Shown here: positions 33,205-42,308 of the stretch, piece by piece
Numbering within the stretch: the stretch's first letter is position 1
Layout of the letters: the number at the start of each line of letters is the position of its first letter
Translations under genes and position numbers: made by a program
Source of the DNA: Hyphomicrobium_A sp964620915
Lineage (GTDB): Bacteria; Pseudomonadota; Alphaproteobacteria; Rhizobiales; Hyphomicrobiaceae
Reading direction: 5' to 3'
Assembly (NCBI GenBank): GCA_964620915.1
Contig: CAZUKP010000001.1
Coordinates: 114,213 to 178,212 of the forward strand
DNA length: 64,000 nt
The notes under the pieces: model-generated
What the model saw: the letters and a program-made list of their open reading frames with translations, nothing else
Database searches by the model: none
What the model was told of the DNA's origin: nothing

Positions 33205-33930
33205 TCAATCATCGGACACGATCGCGCCGTCCATTAGGTGGATCCGCCGGTCCATGCGTTCGGCGAGGTCCAGGTCATGTGTGACGGCAACGACGGTCTT
33301 GCCATTGTCGTCTACTAGGTCACGCAGGATTTGAAACACCTGCTCACTGGACTTGGAGTCGAGTGAGCCCGTCGGTTCGTCGGCGAGGATGACCGGGGGA
33401 TCATTGGCCAGAGCGCGCGCAACAGCGACCCTCTGGCGCTGACCTCCGGAGAGCTGGTCGGGGCGCTTGTACTTGTGCTCGCCAAGGCCAAGCGACCCCA
33501 GTAGCTCTTCGGCGCGCACGCGCATTTGTTCCCGCGTCAGTCGTCCAAGCGCGCGCATGGGCAGCACGATGTTGTCGACGCACGTAAACTCCGGCAAAAG
33601 GAAGTGAAACTGAAAAATGAAGCCAAGCTCGGACAGCCGCGTGCGCGCGCGTTCCGCTTCACTCATCCGAGATGTCGCACTCCCGCGGATTCGCACCTCG
33701 CCCTTCGTCGGCATGTCGAGCAGGCCGAGCAGATAGAGCAGCGACGATTTCCCTGAGCCTGAGGGACCGGTCACGGCCACAAATTCTTTGCTGCCGATCT
33801 TGAGGTTGATGTCGCGGACAAGCGTCGTCGGCACGATCCCTGGAAGGATACGCGTGACGTTGTCCGCTTCAATCAAAGGCGCCTCAAGGTGCGGCGCGTG
33901 GCTCTTCTTGGGAGCAGCCCGGTCCAGCAT
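33205..33930 (-). CDS. ABC transporter ATP-binding protein (MacB/LolD-like)
   Basis: About 241 residues with Walker A TGPSGSGKSSLLYLLG, signature LSGGQRQRVAVARAL, Walker B VILADEPTGSLD and the switch His in AVTHDLDLAE. This pattern, with LGLLDMPTKGEV, belongs to the LolD/MacB group that works with FtsX-like permeases. The ATG at 33930 overlaps the permease stop as TGATG; a GTG at 33933 gives one more residue. It is the last gene of the adaptor-permease-ATPase operon. An outer-membrane partner would be needed for export, and none is in the window. Confidence 0.94.
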   Translation of the reverse strand: MLDRAAPKKSHAPHLEAPLIEADNVTRILPGIVPTTLVRDINLKIGSKEFVAVTGPSGSGKSSLLYLLGLLDMPTKGEVRIRGSATSRMSEAERARTRLSELGFIFQFHFLLPEFTCVDNIVLPMRALGRLTREQMRVRAEELLGSLGLGEHKYKRPDQLSGGQRQRVAVARALANDPPVILADEPTGSLDSKSSEQVFQILRDLVDDNGKTVVAVTHDLDLAERMDRRIHLMDGAIVSDD

Positions 33931-35165
33931 CACGTCGCGCCTCTGATGATGTCGACGGGATTGACGCTGGCGGCTTTGCGTGCAGGCAGGAATCCGGCCG
34001 CATACGAGGACGAAAGCGCCACGAACATGGCGATCAAGTAGTGCCAGGCCGAATACGAAAGCGGGATGTGGTTGGTGTCCATGAAGGGGCTTTTAAACTC
34101 GATCGAGCCGAGTGCGAGGCACAGGATGTAGCCGAGGACGAACCCCATTAGACCACCGGCAAGGCCAATGATCAGGGCCTCAATGACGAACATGCGGCGC
34201 AACGTGCTTTCGCTCAGTCCAAGGGACTTCATGATTGCGATATCGCGCGCCTTCTCGTGCGTGATTGTCGAGATGATGTTGTAAGTGCCGAAACTCGCCA
34301 CAAGCAGGATTGCGCCAACGATCGTGTACATGATGACGTTGCGGATGACGAACGTCGACAGCAGGTCTTCGTGCGCCTCTTGCCAGGACACGGACTTGTA
34401 GCCGGTCTCGCGTTCGATCCGTTCGGACACCTCACGCGCCTGCATCGGGTCGTCAACGCGCACGCGCAGCGCGTTTACCAGCCCGGTCTGACGCGCGAGA
34501 ATCTGGGCGGTGCGCACCAGCACATAGGCGGTGCTCTCATCGATTGACTGTACGCCGGCATGAAACATTCCCACGACTTGAGCATTGATACGCGCACCAT
34601 CGCTGGTTTGTACGGTGACGTTCGCGCCGACCTCCGCCCCGATCTTCTCAGCCAACCGGTCTCCCAGAATGATAGCGTTGGTGGCCGTATAAAGGGACCG
34701 TAGGGAGCCTTCCCGTAATTGGTTCACAAGCTCAGAGACGCCAGGCTCGCGTTTTGGATCGATGCCGAAGATTGTCGTGCCCACGTCGCGGGATGCGTAG
34801 CGAATGATCGCCTGGACATTCACAGAGGGCGCGACGTAGCCCGGAAGCCACGCTTCCAATGCGGCCATGATCGCCAGCGGGTTCTTTATGCCGCGCCGGC
34901 GCACTTCCGGTGTGAGATTGTAGATCTTCGTTGCGTCGAATTCTGTCTGTGCCGGCTGCTTCGGTGGCTCGCGGCGCTCATCGCTCACCGTGATGTGGGG
35001 GAGCGCATTGACCAATTGCCGAATGAAGTCTTCCTGGGAGCCCTGCATCAACGCGGCCATCATGATTGAAAAACCGACACCGGTTGCCACGCCGGCGACG
35101 GCAACGAGCGTCTGTCGTCCGCGGCTGCGAACGTGCGTTAAAGCGACGTCGAGGACGAGGTTCAT
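33930..35165 (-). CDS. FtsX-like ABC transporter permease
   Basis: A 411-residue inner-membrane protein with one transmembrane helix near the N-terminus (TLVAVAGVATGVGFSIMMAA), a large periplasmic MacB-core-like domain (about residues 50-260) and three helices near the C-terminus (IVGAILLVASFGTYNI, IIGLAGGLMGFVLGYILCL, YLIAMFVALSSSYAAGFLP). This is the layout of MacB/LolC-type mechanotransmission permeases, which do not move substrate through the membrane but act on the periplasmic side. Start overlaps the adaptor stop as ATGA. Substrate is unknown: lipoproteins, peptides or lipids are all possible. Confidence 0.92.
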   Translation of the reverse strand: MNLVLDVALTHVRSRGRQTLVAVAGVATGVGFSIMMAALMQGSQEDFIRQLVNALPHITVSDERREPPKQPAQTEFDATKIYNLTPEVRRRGIKNPLAIMAALEAWLPGYVAPSVNVQAIIRYASRDVGTTIFGIDPKREPGVSELVNQLREGSLRSLYTATNAIILGDRLAEKIGAEVGANVTVQTSDGARINAQVVGMFHAGVQSIDESTAYVLVRTAQILARQTGLVNALRVRVDDPMQAREVSERIERETGYKSVSWQEAHEDLLSTFVIRNVIMYTIVGAILLVASFGTYNIISTITHEKARDIAIMKSLGLSESTLRRMFVIEALIIGLAGGLMGFVLGYILCLALGSIEFKSPFMDTNHIPLSYSAWHYLIAMFVALSSSYAAGFLPARKAASVNPVDIIRGAT

Positions 35166-36268
35166 GAGGAGGGTGGGGAGGCTTCAACGACGCGAACGCG
35201 TTCGCCATCCTTTAGGTCGGCAATAGCGGGCGAGACAACGCGATCCTTCTCCCACAGGCCTGAGAGGACCTCGACGGAGCGTGTGCCGCGAATGCCGATC
35301 TCAATGTCTTTCTTCCTGATCTTGTTGCCGTCGAGAAGGAACACGGACGAGCCTTGCACTGCGGCAGCCGGGATCAAAAGGGCGTCGTCCTTCTCCCGCG
35401 TGATCACGTTCGCTTCGAGGCTCATGCCGGGTAGGAGCGGCGTATCATCAGGCAGGGCAATCTTGATGCGAAAGGTCTTGGCGATCGGATCGCCGATCGG
35501 CGTAATCTCGCGAACTGTTCCCTCCAGACGCCGATCGAGGAAGGCGTCGGTGCGGAAGAGGACCGTCTGCCCGACCTTGACGCGGGCAATGTCTTCCTCG
35601 TTGACCTCGGCAACGACCTGCAGGGGCTTCAGCGCACCGATCCGAAAAAGGATTTGTCCGGCCTCGGCAATCTCGCCCACCTCGCCGTCTCGACGCAGCA
35701 CGACGCCATCGATCGGCGCGGCAATCGCATAGTCGGCAAGCTTCTCCTTCTGCACTAAGATGAGTGCTTCCAGCGCCCGCAGATCCCGCGCGACGCGCTC
35801 TTGGTTCTGTGTCGTGGCCACGCCGCGTTCAACGAGTTTGTTCTGGCGTTCCACTTCCCGTCGCGCATATTCGGCGCGCGCTTCAAGCTCTTGCAGGGCA
35901 GCACGCTGCTCCCGGGACTCCAGACGCGCAAGTACCTCGTTCTTCTTGACCTCTTTGCCCTCGCAATCGCAGATCTCGACAATCCGGTCGCGAATGACGC
36001 TGGCAACCTTGGCCCAGCGAATGGGCTCGACAGCGCCGGTGGCATAGACGATTTCCGCCGCCGTTCCCCGCGTCGGGGACACGACCTTGACCTCAGGCCC
36101 CCGCGCCAGCCACCACCATAGGAACGCGACGGCGACCAGGATCGCAATCGCCGCCGCTCCGGCAGCCCGCGGCAGGTTGGGCAACTGTCGCGCCCGTTCC
36201 AAGAGATCCTTTGCACGCGCCATTGGCTGCGATTGAGGTGTCTCAAACTGTCGAACATGCCGTTGCAT
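35162..36268 (-). CDS. Periplasmic adaptor subunit of MacAB-like exporter
   Basis: About 368 residues with an N-terminal transmembrane anchor (AIAILVAVAFLWWWLA), a lipoyl half with IVEICDCEGKEVKKNEVLARL, a coiled coil (about 105-165), a second half IAAPIDGVVLRRDGEVGEIAEAG (shown by its parts) and a beta-barrel and membrane-proximal domain. It resembles MacA-type adaptors. The Cys pair in CDCEG is unusual but has no known role. An internal ATG at 36223 is an alternative start. First gene of the operon, with 4 bp overlap to the permease. The nearest gene upstream is the XRE regulator, transcribed in the same direction and ending 116 bp before. Confidence 0.9.
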   Translation of the reverse strand: MQRHVRQFETPQSQPMARAKDLLERARQLPNLPRAAGAAAIAILVAVAFLWWWLARGPEVKVVSPTRGTAAEIVYATGAVEPIRWAKVASVIRDRIVEICDCEGKEVKKNEVLARLESREQRAALQELEARAEYARREVERQNKLVERGVATTQNQERVARDLRALEALILVQKEKLADYAIAAPIDGVVLRRDGEVGEIAEAGQILFRIGALKPLQVVAEVNEEDIARVKVGQTVLFRTDAFLDRRLEGTVREITPIGDPIAKTFRIKIALPDDTPLLPGMSLEANVITREKDDALLIPAAAVQGSSVFLLDGNKIRKKDIEIGIRGTRSVEVLSGLWEKDRVVSPAIADLKDGERVRVVEASPPSS

Positions 36269-36384
36269 GGTCTAGCTCTCGCGAGGTCGGTACGTAGCTC
36301 CCTTAAGGAACTGAGACGTCGACGCCATGATCTTACTCAAATGTGCCATTTCGGCGGTGTGCACGGTGTACTCGGCCTATCCGA

Positions 36385-37155
36385 TTAGGCGCCCATAAGC
36401 CGCGCATATCCCTGCTTCAGGGTTTCATCCAGGATGTTCTTGTAGTCCGCATACGAATTGTTATCCGGGGTAATCTCCCCGAATGCGCCTTCGAAGGCAT
36501 CGCGTCGCGCATATGCGATCGGTGTGGCGACCGGCACAAGCATCGCACCATGCTTATGCAAGGTGGTGATGATCCCGCGCATTTCACCAAACCTGTCGAC
36601 CTGGGACACGACGACCATGCGCATCGCACCCTTCGTCAGCGACACGAGGTGGATGAACATGGACGAAGAGGGGATGTAGAGGCGGCCTCGGTGCGAATAG
36701 GGTGCATCCGGCCGGTCGCGCTCCTGGAACAACAGGCTTGGCCATTCGGGATCCCAGGTGATGTCGGTACGATAGGCAACGATCACATTGGGCTGCGTAA
36801 ATGAAGGCCTGAGTGTGAGATAACTACCGATGTAGTGGTCGATGGCTGCCCGTGTGTAGGCACCCATATAGATGGGCGCCACGACCCCCCCTTCGGCCTG
36901 CAGATCGGACGGTTCGGCTTGTGCGCGGCCTCCCCACAGCCCCTTGAGCTTATCGAAGTCGAGCCCAAGCACCATGCAGACGTCAAACAGCGTCTGGTCG
37001 CGAACGGATCGCCCGCCAAGGAGATTTTGGATCGTCTTTTCGTGGCAGTCCGAAGCGTCGGCGAGTTCGGCCTGGGTCAGCTTCTTCTCGATCATGGCCG
37101 TCTTGATTTGGGCCAATGCGGCGTCTCGAGCGGACTTAGAAGCTGCAGGCTTCAT
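36385..37155 (-). CDS. XRE-type transcriptional regulator with long C-terminal domain
   Basis: A 256-residue protein. The N-terminal helix-turn-helix (about 14-72; KKLTQAELADASDCHEKTIQ) is typical of the Cro/CI family, and the remaining ~180 residues are a separate domain with strand-like hydrophobic segments (GGVVAPIYMGAYTRAAIDHYI, LYIPSSSMFIHLVSLTKGAM, MRGIITTLHKHGAMLV) that I do not recognise; a ligand-binding or enzymatic role is possible. It is the gene directly upstream of the MacAB-like operon on the same strand, so it may control that operon. There is no predicted membrane helix. Start ATG 37155. Confidence 0.75.
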   Translation of the reverse strand: MKPAASKSARDAALAQIKTAMIEKKLTQAELADASDCHEKTIQNLLGGRSVRDQTLFDVCMVLGLDFDKLKGLWGGRAQAEPSDLQAEGGVVAPIYMGAYTRAAIDHYIGSYLTLRPSFTQPNVIVAYRTDITWDPEWPSLLFQERDRPDAPYSHRGRLYIPSSSMFIHLVSLTKGAMRMVVVSQVDRFGEMRGIITTLHKHGAMLVPVATPIAYARRDAFEGAFGEITPDNNSYADYKNILDETLKQGYARLMGA

Positions 37156-37375
37156 TTCGGGTTTGCCCTATGTCGCGTTGCAAATTGCGAATTTTCCGGA
37201 ATTTACCGGTTTCTGTCCCCAACGGGCAAACGGGAATCGGTCTGCACCAACGTTTCCTTGAAATTGCCGTCAGTCGGCCTGGTTCTTCTGCTCAGTAGCA
37301 AGCACCCTTCGTCCCACGGCCGGCTGCATCGCGAGGGTGCCGCGCGCCTAGAGCGTTACAATGGGAGTACACGCA

Positions 37376-37552
37376 ATGAAGGCCATGTGTGAAACGTCCC
37401 TGCGGTCCCTTGACATCAGCGGTCCAGCTTCAGCGGTGATTGTGGCACTTGCCGGCGCTGGTTTGGTTGCGCTTGGCCTCCTGCTGGTGGGGACGCGTGA
37501 GGTCCATACGCAGCAGGTCAGCCTGGATTACGGGCAAACGGCGCTACCTTAG
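37376..37552 (+). CDS. Small single-helix membrane protein (tentative)
   Basis: A possible 58-residue protein with one strong hydrophobic helix (AVIVALAGAGLVALGLLLV). The ATG at 37376 follows GGGAGTAC; a further ATG at 37361 would add five residues. It lies alone between two genes on the other strand (36385-37155 and 37668-38213). There is no family I can name and the size makes chance coding possible; the hydrophobic helix and ribosome site are the only support. Confidence 0.45.
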   Translation: MKAMCETSLRSLDISGPASAVIVALAGAGLVALGLLLVGTREVHTQQVSLDYGQTALP

Positions 37553-37617
37553 GGTCAAGGAATGTCGGCCGAAATCTCCGCGCGTCAGCGAATAAGCATA
37601 CTAATTACATAAGAGAA

Positions 37618-37644
37618 GGGCGGCGAATGCTTGATCCGCCGCCC
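37618..37644 (-). terminator. Possible terminator for the RlpA-like gene
   Basis: GGGCGGCG (37618-37625) and CGCCGCCC (37637-37644) are perfect complements with an 11-base loop, 24 bp past the stop of the minus-strand gene. On that strand the stem is followed by TTCTCTT, a weak T run. Confidence 0.5.
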
Positions 37645-37667
37645 CACGACTCTAGCTGTTCTGGTGG

Positions 37668-38213
37668 TTAGCCCAGAACGTCGAGGCTGACAGGCGCGAG
37701 GCCTGCACCGGTCATGCCGATGACCTGTGCCGCGCCGCGGGACAGATCGATCACACGTCCGCCAACGAACGGTCCGCGGTCATTGATGGTCACGACCACC
37801 GAGCGGCCATTGCGTTTGTTCGTCACGCGCACCTTCGTGCCAAAGGGCAGCGAGCGGTGAGCAGCCGTCATGCCGTTCGGATTGAAACGGGCGCCAGAAG
37901 CTGTCTGCTGGCCTTGCCAGTAGTAAGAGGCAATTCCCGTCTGGCCTGAGCGGCCGGCGCTCTTCGTGCCTATGGAGGCAACGCGCGTGTTGGAGCGGCG
38001 AGAGTTGCTCGCCTTGCGCCCGGAGCGCGAGCGCTGAGCGTAAGAGCTCCGCGTTGCACGCGTATTATATGTTGAGCGGGCCGGGGCCGACTTTGCTGAA
38101 CCGCAGGCAACGTAAGAGCCCATGCATTTCCAGTGAGTTGCCGCACTTGCAGGGGCCACGATCAGAAGGCCAAATGTCACCACGCTCAAAGCGGAATAAA
38201 GAACAGTCCGCAT
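37668..38213 (-). CDS. Septal ring lytic transglycosylase RlpA-family protein
   Basis: A 181-residue secreted protein: signal peptide (to about ASAA), a Ser/Arg/Thr-rich linker (residues about 40-85) and a double-psi beta-barrel domain with GIASYYWQGQQTASGARFNP, MTAAHRSLPFGTKVRVTN and INDRGPFVGGRVIDLSRGAA. In RlpA the double-psi barrel is the catalytic domain that cleaves denuded glycan strands of peptidoglycan; the conserved His and Asp in AAHRS and INDRG are present. There is no SPOR domain, unlike E. coli RlpA, and no lipobox. ATG 38213 has GAGGAG upstream. Likely envelope or cell-separation role. Confidence 0.88.
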   Translation of the reverse strand: MRTVLYSALSVVTFGLLIVAPASAATHWKCMGSYVACGSAKSAPARSTYNTRATRSSYAQRSRSGRKASNSRRSNTRVASIGTKSAGRSGQTGIASYYWQGQQTASGARFNPNGMTAAHRSLPFGTKVRVTNKRNGRSVVVTINDRGPFVGGRVIDLSRGAAQVIGMTGAGLAPVSLDVLG

Positions 38214-38678
38214 TCACTAAACTCCTCATTTCAGCGACATTGCCGGAACCATTCGCCCAATCCCCGGAACCAGTTCATCGCCGTTTGCGTGACCTGGTGG
38301 CTCGCTCCTTGGCGGAGGTAGCTCTGTTTTTGCGGGAGAGGATTGGCTTTTGCAGAAAGGTCTCGAGCTGAACACCAGAACTTGCTCTGTCGCCTACGGT
38401 TCAGGGGAGGTCCCCGTCCTGGCGTGCGTTAACGACCACTGGTAAATGTGGCCGTCAACCTCCTGAGCTGAACGTCGTTCTGTAATTTTGTGCCCAAATG
38501 GCCGAACGACGGCCCTTTCGGAAAGGTTAATGCTGCACTGCCGCGACGGCCTGTCGCAACTGCGAACTAAGGAAGATCGGCGGTGGCTGGAGAGCCGGCG
38601 CCATGGGCAGGACCTCGGGGTGTCTCGTCATTGACGGTCAGCCGTTCTGATCGCCGGCTGCCAAGGAAGGACAAGGGG
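38214..38678. other. Gap of 465 bp between RlpA-like gene and chromate transporter
   Basis: The region must contain the promoter of the RlpA-like gene (minus strand) and that of the transporter (plus strand). I found no convincing gene, tRNA or hairpin. The transporter frame is open from 38583, but the residues encoded before 38679 do not look like ChrA. A short overlapping frame at 38054-38371 on the plus strand lies mostly opposite the RlpA-like gene. Confidence 0.6.
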
Positions 38679-39980
38679 ATGGCGGTGGGGAACAACAGCG
38701 CGGGGGCCGAGCCCAGTCTTGGGGCCGCTGTGCGGGCCTTTGCTCACATCGGATTCTTGTCGTTTGGCGGTCCGGCAGCGCAAATCGCGCTCATGCATCG
38801 TGTTCTCGTCGATGAGCGCAAGTGGCTCGATGAGCCACGCTTCCTGTCCGCACTGAGCTTTTGCATGCTGTTGCCGGGACCGGAGGCGATGCAACTTGCC
38901 ACCTATTCCGGCTGGCGCCTCCACGGCATCAAAGGCGGACTGGCCGCGGGGTTGTTGTTCGTGGCCCCAGGCGCGGTGCTCGTACTCGTACTTTCAATTC
39001 TCTACGGCGAGTTGGGCAACACCCCATCCGCCGAGGCGCTGTTCCTGGGCGTAAAAGCGGCAGTTCTGGCTATCGTACTCCAGGCGCTGCTCAGCGTGGC
39101 GAAGCGCGCTCTCGAGGGGTGGCCGGACTGGCTGGTGGCCGGTGCCGCCTTCGTTGCAATCTTTTTCTTTGCCGTTCCGTTTCCCTTGGTGGTGATCGCC
39201 GCAGCAGTTTCAGGCTATTTCCGGCCGGGAGAGGTGTCTGAGGCAGCCCCCGCACCGCCTATTCCGTTCGGGCAGACGCTCCGGACGATCGCGATCTGGC
39301 TCGCGGTTTGGCTCACACCGCTCCTTGCCATCACTGTGGTGCTCGGCACCGATCATGTTCTGGCAAAGCTCGCTTGGTTCTTTTCAAAGCTCGCAGTCGT
39401 GACGTTCGGCGGCGCCTATGCGGTGCTCGCCTACATGGCCCAAGAGGCCGTTGAGACGTATGCTTGGCTCACACCAGGTGAGATGTTGGACGGGCTGGGG
39501 CTTGCCGAGACGACACCGGGGCCGCTGATCCTGGTCACAGAGTTTGTCGGCTATATCGGCGCGCTGCGCGGCGCGGGCGGTCATTCCATCGCGATGGGGG
39601 TTGCGGGAGCGCTCGTCACGCTCTGGGCCACGTTCGCGCCTTGCTTTCTTTGGATTTTTGCCGGCGCCCCTTACGTCGAGCGTCTGACGCATGCCCCGCG
39701 TCTTGCCTCAGCCTTGCATGCTGTGACCGCCGCTGTGGTCGGCGTCATCCTTAATCTCTCTTTGTGGTTTGCATTGCACGTCCTCTTTGCCGACGTATCC
39801 ACTCAGGCTGTCGGACCGTTACACCTTGTCGTGCCCGATCCAGATTCGATCAATGGCGTTGCCGCCGCGCTCTCAGCCTTGGCGGTCGTTCTTCTGTTCG
39901 TTGCACGATGGGGGATCACGGCGACGTTGACAATCTGCGCTGCACTTGCCTTTTTCTGGTTCCGTGTCGCGACCGTCTAG
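38679..39980 (+). CDS. chrA: Chromate transporter (ChrA-type, two-domain)
   Basis: A polytopic membrane protein of about 433 residues, made of two related CHR halves. The first half has FAHIGFLSFGGPAAQIALMH and LLPGPEAMQLATYSGWRLHG, the second FSKLAVVTFGGAYAVLAYMA and GLAETTPGPLILVTEFVGY; both motif pairs are the family signatures. Members export chromate, or in some cases other oxyanions. The start ATG 38679 follows AAGGAAGG and ACAAGGGG. The stop codon overlaps that of corA on the other strand in the tetranucleotide CTAG. Chromate resistance is the family name; actual substrate should be taken as likely, not shown. Confidence 0.9.
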   Translation: MAVGNNSAGAEPSLGAAVRAFAHIGFLSFGGPAAQIALMHRVLVDERKWLDEPRFLSALSFCMLLPGPEAMQLATYSGWRLHGIKGGLAAGLLFVAPGAVLVLVLSILYGELGNTPSAEALFLGVKAAVLAIVLQALLSVAKRALEGWPDWLVAGAAFVAIFFFAVPFPLVVIAAAVSGYFRPGEVSEAAPAPPIPFGQTLRTIAIWLAVWLTPLLAITVVLGTDHVLAKLAWFFSKLAVVTFGGAYAVLAYMAQEAVETYAWLTPGEMLDGLGLAETTPGPLILVTEFVGYIGALRGAGGHSIAMGVAGALVTLWATFAPCFLWIFAGAPYVERLTHAPRLASALHAVTAAVVGVILNLSLWFALHVLFADVSTQAVGPLHLVVPDPDSINGVAAALSALAVVLLFVARWGITATLTICAALAFFWFRVATV

Positions 39981-40948
39981 AGCCAGCCCTTCCGGCGGAA
40001 GTAGAGGTAGGGAATGAACGCCGCGACTGCCATCAGTCCGAGTGCCATGGGATAGCCATAGGACAGGCCGAGCTCCGGCATGAACTTGAAATTCATGCCG
40101 TAGATCGAGGCTACGAGCGTCGGCGGCAGCAAGATGACGGCCATGACAGAAAACAGTTTGATGATTTTATTCTGGTCGGTGTTGATCATCCCCAAAGTCG
40201 CATCGAGCAAGAAAGAAATTCGTCCTGACAGGAAACGAGTGTGATCGAGGAAGGAGTTGATGTCACGCAGCGCGGCCTTGATGTGTTGGCGGATCCTCAC
40301 GTCCTCTTTGCGCTCCTGTGAGATTTGAGCGAAGTAGTACAATAGGCGGTTGAATGAGGTGGCACTTTCTTCAGCTCGTGCCGTTTTGTAGCCCGTTCTT
40401 CCGATGCCTCTCAACTGCTCGTCGTACCCCCCGGAGTGACTTTGCCCCGGCTCGGTGAGTGCAAATATGGATTGGGCCAATTGCTCGACTTCGTCGTGGA
40501 TGCGTTCGATGAGATCGGCCATGCGGTGAATGAGAGTCTCAATCAATCCGATCATGATCGCCGCGGCCGTATTGCATGGCATATCGCCCTTCTTGGCGCG
40601 TTGCACGAAGAGCGGGAATGCCTTGGGCTCGACAAATCGCAGCGTCACGAGTCGGTTTCCGGCAAGTATGAATGTGAGAGCTGATGTGGACGGTGACCCA
40701 ATATCGATGTTGTGCAACGTGACGGCCGTCAGGAAGTAGGCGCCATCTTCAAAATAGAACCGGTTCGAAGGCTCGATTTCACGCATCTCCGCACGTGTTG
40801 GCAGCTCGATACCCAACGCTTTCTCGATGAGGTCTTGCTCCTCCTCGGTGGGGTCCATGAGATCGAGCCAGACGGTCGTGTCGGTGACCTTGTCGAACGC
40901 GCTGCTGGCGTTCAGGCACTGACCATTGGATTCATAAATTGTTATCAT
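39977..40948 (-). CDS. corA: Magnesium/cobalt transport protein CorA
   Basis: A 323-residue ion channel. A large cytoplasmic domain is followed by two C-terminal transmembrane helices with the signature YGMNFKFMPE at the pore loop (residues about 280-289) and a basic end (YFRRKGWL). The first helix holds VMAVILLPPTLVASIYGMN. CorA is the main constitutive Mg2+ uptake channel of bacteria. Length is typical. The gene is convergent with the chromate transporter and its stop overlaps that one by 3 bp. The ATG has no strong ribosome site. Confidence 0.96.
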   Translation of the reverse strand: MITIYESNGQCLNASSAFDKVTDTTVWLDLMDPTEEEQDLIEKALGIELPTRAEMREIEPSNRFYFEDGAYFLTAVTLHNIDIGSPSTSALTFILAGNRLVTLRFVEPKAFPLFVQRAKKGDMPCNTAAAIMIGLIETLIHRMADLIERIHDEVEQLAQSIFALTEPGQSHSGGYDEQLRGIGRTGYKTARAEESATSFNRLLYYFAQISQERKEDVRIRQHIKAALRDINSFLDHTRFLSGRISFLLDATLGMINTDQNKIIKLFSVMAVILLPPTLVASIYGMNFKFMPELGLSYGYPMALGLMAVAAFIPYLYFRRKGWL

Positions 40949-41164
40949 CGCAATTACCCCCGGCCATTGGCGCGCTTTCCGGTCTCATGGTCGTACACGT
41001 CGAATGCTAATGATTTTTCACCACTGCATGGGATCTGGTGCTTTGGTCTTGTAGTCATTGAGCTTCGGGGCTGCTATTTGTGCAATTGCGGGATACGGGG
41101 TCGGCTCATAGCTCTTTGCTCGTCGTTTCTAGAGCAAATGCATCAGACACCGGAGAAGAAACGC

Positions 41165-41476
41165 ATGTTCCGAACTTCCAACTTCTGTCTTCCCCTGGCG
41201 GCGGCTGTCTTCGCGATTTGCGTGTCTGCGCCTGCTTCCGCGATCGATTGCCGAAAAGGCTATCAGCGTGTCCAGGGCAACTGGATCGCGACGCCCTACT
41301 GCCAGGACCAATACCTGTCTGAAGTCGCGACTGTCTATGGCGTCAGCGCGCCTGCCGCGAAGCTGCGCAACAACCCTAACTTCAAGCGGAACGTCTGCCG
41401 TTTGGTGGGACGCGACATTCGTATCCAGGAAACCTGCAACCAGGTCAATCCTTGGGGCGCACGGCGCGGCTTTTGA
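41165..41476 (+). CDS. Small secreted protein of Rhizobiales type (Cys-containing)
   Basis: A 103-residue protein with a signal peptide (ending ASA) and a short mature domain DCRKGYQRVQGNWIATPYCQDQYL, then LSEVATVYGVSAPAAKLRNNP and NVCRLVGRDIRIQETC. Four cysteines could pair as two disulfides. Sequences of this type recur in Rhizobiales as hypothetical proteins; the middle part resembles a LysM-like helix pair but is not a clear match. ATG 41165 follows CGGAGAAGAAACGC. The open frame extends upstream to 40712 across corA, but that part is not coding in this direction. No function known. Confidence 0.75.
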   Translation: MFRTSNFCLPLAAAVFAICVSAPASAIDCRKGYQRVQGNWIATPYCQDQYLSEVATVYGVSAPAAKLRNNPNFKRNVCRLVGRDIRIQETCNQVNPWGARRGF

Positions 41477-41541
41477 GCTGTCCATGGAATTTGGAGGGTA
41501 GGCTGATCATACCTGCCCTCTAAATCGAATTGCGCGAGGTC

Positions 41542-42183
41542 TTAAACGATGCTGACCTTGCGCCGTCTCATCTTGCGGGGGAGAGGACGGCCGAGCCTAT
41601 CGATCTGTAAATGCCAGAGCCTCAGCACGCCATTCTCGCTTCTCAGCTCCACCGAAACGCGCGCCCGTCCGTGCTCGAATTTCCCCAGGAAGGAGACGGT
41701 CGCTTTCTTTGCCAGCAATTCGGACAAGAACAATGCGAAGTCGGCCGGGCTCTTGGCGCCCTCGAGTGTTTTCAAGTTGAGGCCTGTGCGCAGCGTGACG
41801 TCGTCGACGTACAGCAGTGCGCCCAGTGCCTTGAATCCATCTAGTGAGGCTTGCGCGGAACGCTTGTCGAGGCTGGCCGCGACGGCGGCCCCATAGTGTG
41901 GTTTCAGGCTATCGAGTGACCACGTCTGCGACAGTTCACGTGTGATCGAAACGGCCAACTGTTCGTTGGCCGCGGTTTGACTGTCTATGTCATAGGCGAG
42001 CTTGCCAAAGAATGTTCCGCAGAACGCGATGAGTGCAGCAAAAAAGAGCCCAAGCCCAAAGAAGGTCGTCCGTATCAAAGCCATTGATCCCGCCCTGTCG
42101 ATATACCCCGTGCGTATGCCGCCCCGAGAAGAGGCGCCACTGATTGCAGTTGATGTCAGGTTGGATATGTCAGAAGGCGCCAA
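41542..42183 (-). CDS. Single-pass membrane protein, unknown
   Basis: About 213 residues (or 180 if started at ATG 42084, MALIRTTFFGLGLFF). It has one hydrophobic helix at GLGLFFAALIAFCGTFFG, an extracytoplasmic domain of about 150 residues with no recognised motif and a basic end (PRKMRRRKVSIV). The stretch KATVSFLGKFEHGRARVSVEL suggests beta strands. I do not know the family. It is on the same strand as, and about 125 bp downstream of, the hydrolase gene at 42309. The weak start context leaves the N-terminus open. Confidence 0.6.
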   Translation of the reverse strand: MAPSDISNLTSTAISGASSRGGIRTGYIDRAGSMALIRTTFFGLGLFFAALIAFCGTFFGKLAYDIDSQTAANEQLAVSITRELSQTWSLDSLKPHYGAAVAASLDKRSAQASLDGFKALGALLYVDDVTLRTGLNLKTLEGAKSPADFALFLSELLAKKATVSFLGKFEHGRARVSVELRSENGVLRLWHLQIDRLGRPLPRKMRRRKVSIV

Positions 42184-42308
42184 GACGCGCTGTTCCCTAG
42201 AGAACAGCAGGGGGCTGATGCGGTGGGATCAAGACTCTAGGTCCTTCCGACCACTCGGCGGCCGATGTAGTGCCGGTCGCAGTGAAGACTGTATTTGTTC
42301 TACCGTTC

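Noticed and set aside
38054..38371. Plus-strand frame of 105 codons between the RlpA-like gene and the transporter
   Set aside because: It overlaps the RlpA-like gene on the other strand and has no ribosome site or recognisable motif.
40712..41164. Long upstream extension of the small secreted protein gene at 41165
   Set aside because: The extension lies opposite corA and the signal peptide starts only at 41165; the extension is not coding.
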